From Chloracidobacterium sp. (lineage in GTDB: Bacteria > Acidobacteriota > Blastocatellia > Pyrinomonadales > Pyrinomonadaceae): a stretch of 64,000 nucleotides of DNA. Positions 63,362-64,000 of this stretch are shown one piece after another. The position numbers and the translations under genes are program-made. How positions within the stretch are numbered: the stretch's first letter is position 1; every line of letters begins with the position of its first letter. Location of the stretch: positions 248,001-312,000 of the forward strand of contig JADJWM010000017.1 in NCBI GenBank assembly GCA_016716365.1. Reading direction: 5' to 3'. The notes below the pieces were generated by a model, which was not told where the DNA came from, did not search any database, and saw only the letters and a list, made by a program, of their open reading frames with translations.

Positions 63362-63772
63362 CTAGGATCGGCCGCTCAGTTTCCACCCGAGCAAGGCCAT
63401 CGGAATATAGGCGATCAGAAGATCGACCGCAACGAACCACGCCGGCGCGGGTATCATTAACGCGGCGGCGACACCGCCAGAAAGAAATAGCACACCTATG
63501 ATCAACGCCAGCACCATCCTTCGGCTGACGCCTAAAAGCGAGGCGATCAACGCCCCGACCAAAGTCCCGGCAGCATGTGCAATAAACGGAAAGATGAAAT
63601 GTTTCGCCTCAAACAAGTGAGCTGAGGCCTTGATGCTCTCCGGGTCCATTGGGTTAACGCCCGCCGGCGCAGGTACCAGCATGCCACCCGCGACGACCAG
63701 GGCCATATTAGCGATACCGCCGGCGATCCACCCGGCGATAACAGCAAGAATGTTCCGCAAAATTGGATTCAT
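63362..63772 (-). CDS. Four-helix membrane protein, hypothetical
   Basis: Protein of 136 residues from ATG 63772 with AGGAG upstream; the frame extends to 63844 without a better start. Four hydrophobic segments (ILAVIAGWIAGGIANMALVVAGGML, FPFIAHAAGTLVGALIASLLG, MVLALIIGVLFLSGGVAAALM, WFVAVDLLIAYIPMALLGWKL) dominate. It is likely an inner-membrane protein of unknown role in the same unit as DUF4199. Confidence 0.8.
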   Translation of the reverse strand: MNPILRNILAVIAGWIAGGIANMALVVAGGMLVPAPAGVNPMDPESIKASAHLFEAKHFIFPFIAHAAGTLVGALIASLLGVSRRMVLALIIGVLFLSGGVAAALMIPAPAWFVAVDLLIAYIPMALLGWKLSGRS

Positions 63773-63894
63773 TTGTTCTCCTTGATTCGGTCTGAATTTT
63801 GAATTCGACGGAAATTCTACGCGAATCGGATCGAGGATGAACATCGGGCAAAAGTATGATTTTCGCCGATATCGGCCAAAATCGTACCAAAGTG

Positions 63895-64000
63895 CTAGGG
63901 AAGGAGGCCCAATTCTTTGGCTTTCTGTATCGCCTGAGTACGGCGGCTGGCGTCCAATTTTAGAAAAAGATTCGATGTATGTGTCTTGACGGTGCTGGTG
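63895..64000 (-). CDS. LuxR-type response regulator, C-terminal fragment
   Basis: The frame is open to the window edge and encodes 34 residues ending ...GLLP. The peptide STVKTHTSNLFLKLDASRRTQAIQKAKELGLLP is the end of a LuxR/NarL helix-turn-helix (V-K-T-H recognition helix and the usual A-x-x-A-x-x-L-G-L-L tail). The 5' end lies beyond the window. Confidence 0.85.
   Translation of the reverse strand, partial: TSTVKTHTSNLFLKLDASRRTQAIQKAKELGLLP

Overview
The window looks like a chromosome segment of a moderately GC-rich Gram-negative bacterium, most likely Acidobacteriota (Blastocatellia-like). This placement is inferred from gene style only: PD40/TolB-like repeat proteins, a zinc-ribbon protein opening with a CPQC motif, DUF2277, DUF4199, CHASE3 kinases and a FecA-like receptor with an N-terminal carboxypeptidase-regulatory-like domain. 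No rRNA is present to confirm it.

Region 1 (1-12.6 kb, + strand) is a metal-handling block. It starts with a tripartite heavy-metal RND efflux system: a CzcA/CusA pump cut by the window edge, a TolC-like outer membrane factor and a long periplasmic adaptor. Next is a likely operon of a SAM methyltransferase, two tandem DUF4198 proteins, a small membrane protein, an NtrC-type sigma-54 response regulator and its histidine kinase. Upstream of that operon are a good -24/-12 sigma-54 promoter and a perfect 19-bp dyad at enhancer distance, so the system probably regulates itself. A FecA-like TonB-dependent receptor with a Fur-box-like site and a rho-independent terminator closes the block.

Region 2 (12.7-30.3 kb, + strand) is a mobile-element backbone ending beside a tRNA-Leu(CAG) gene. 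It encodes a Zn-finger/TOPRIM (DUF3854-like) protein, a split DarB-like pair (N6-adenine methylase plus strawberry-notch helicase), a sigma-54 activator without a receiver domain, and a PRTRC cassette in canonical order (E, C, F, B, A, ThiF). An ERF single-strand-annealing protein sits inside the cassette. The same strand continues tightly into DUF2958, two uncharacterised proteins, a Ycf46-like AAA+ protein with altered Walker motifs, DUF1257 (Ycf35-like), DUF2997 and a radical-SAM activase-like protein. I consider the joined PRTRC (ubiquitin-like conjugation parts) plus Ycf46/DUF1257/DUF2997/radical-SAM unit the best candidate for an undescribed system. No integrase, ParB or conjugation gene is visible, so the other end of the element may lie left of the window.

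Region 3 (30.4-64 kb) is host chromosome: yggS-yggT-yggU, yebC, an amidohydrolase, an AraC regulator, two VOC proteins, an M20-like peptidase with altered metal ligands, a three-gene phosphorelay cluster, TPR and PD40 proteins, hydrolases, and a phenylalanine/tyrosine catabolic run (phhA, hppD, hmgA) with a DUF433/DUF5615 toxin-antitoxin pair, a WG-repeat protein and a GNAT enzyme embedded in it. A divergent AsnC/Lrp regulator flanks phhA. Further right are a frameshifted methyltransferase, a chimeric DUF1801 gene, a beta-lactamase-type hydrolase, gltX and membrane proteins. Palindromic mini-insertions appear to be translated in frame within hmgA and gltX.

Family names come from recognising sequence motifs by eye. 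No database search was run.
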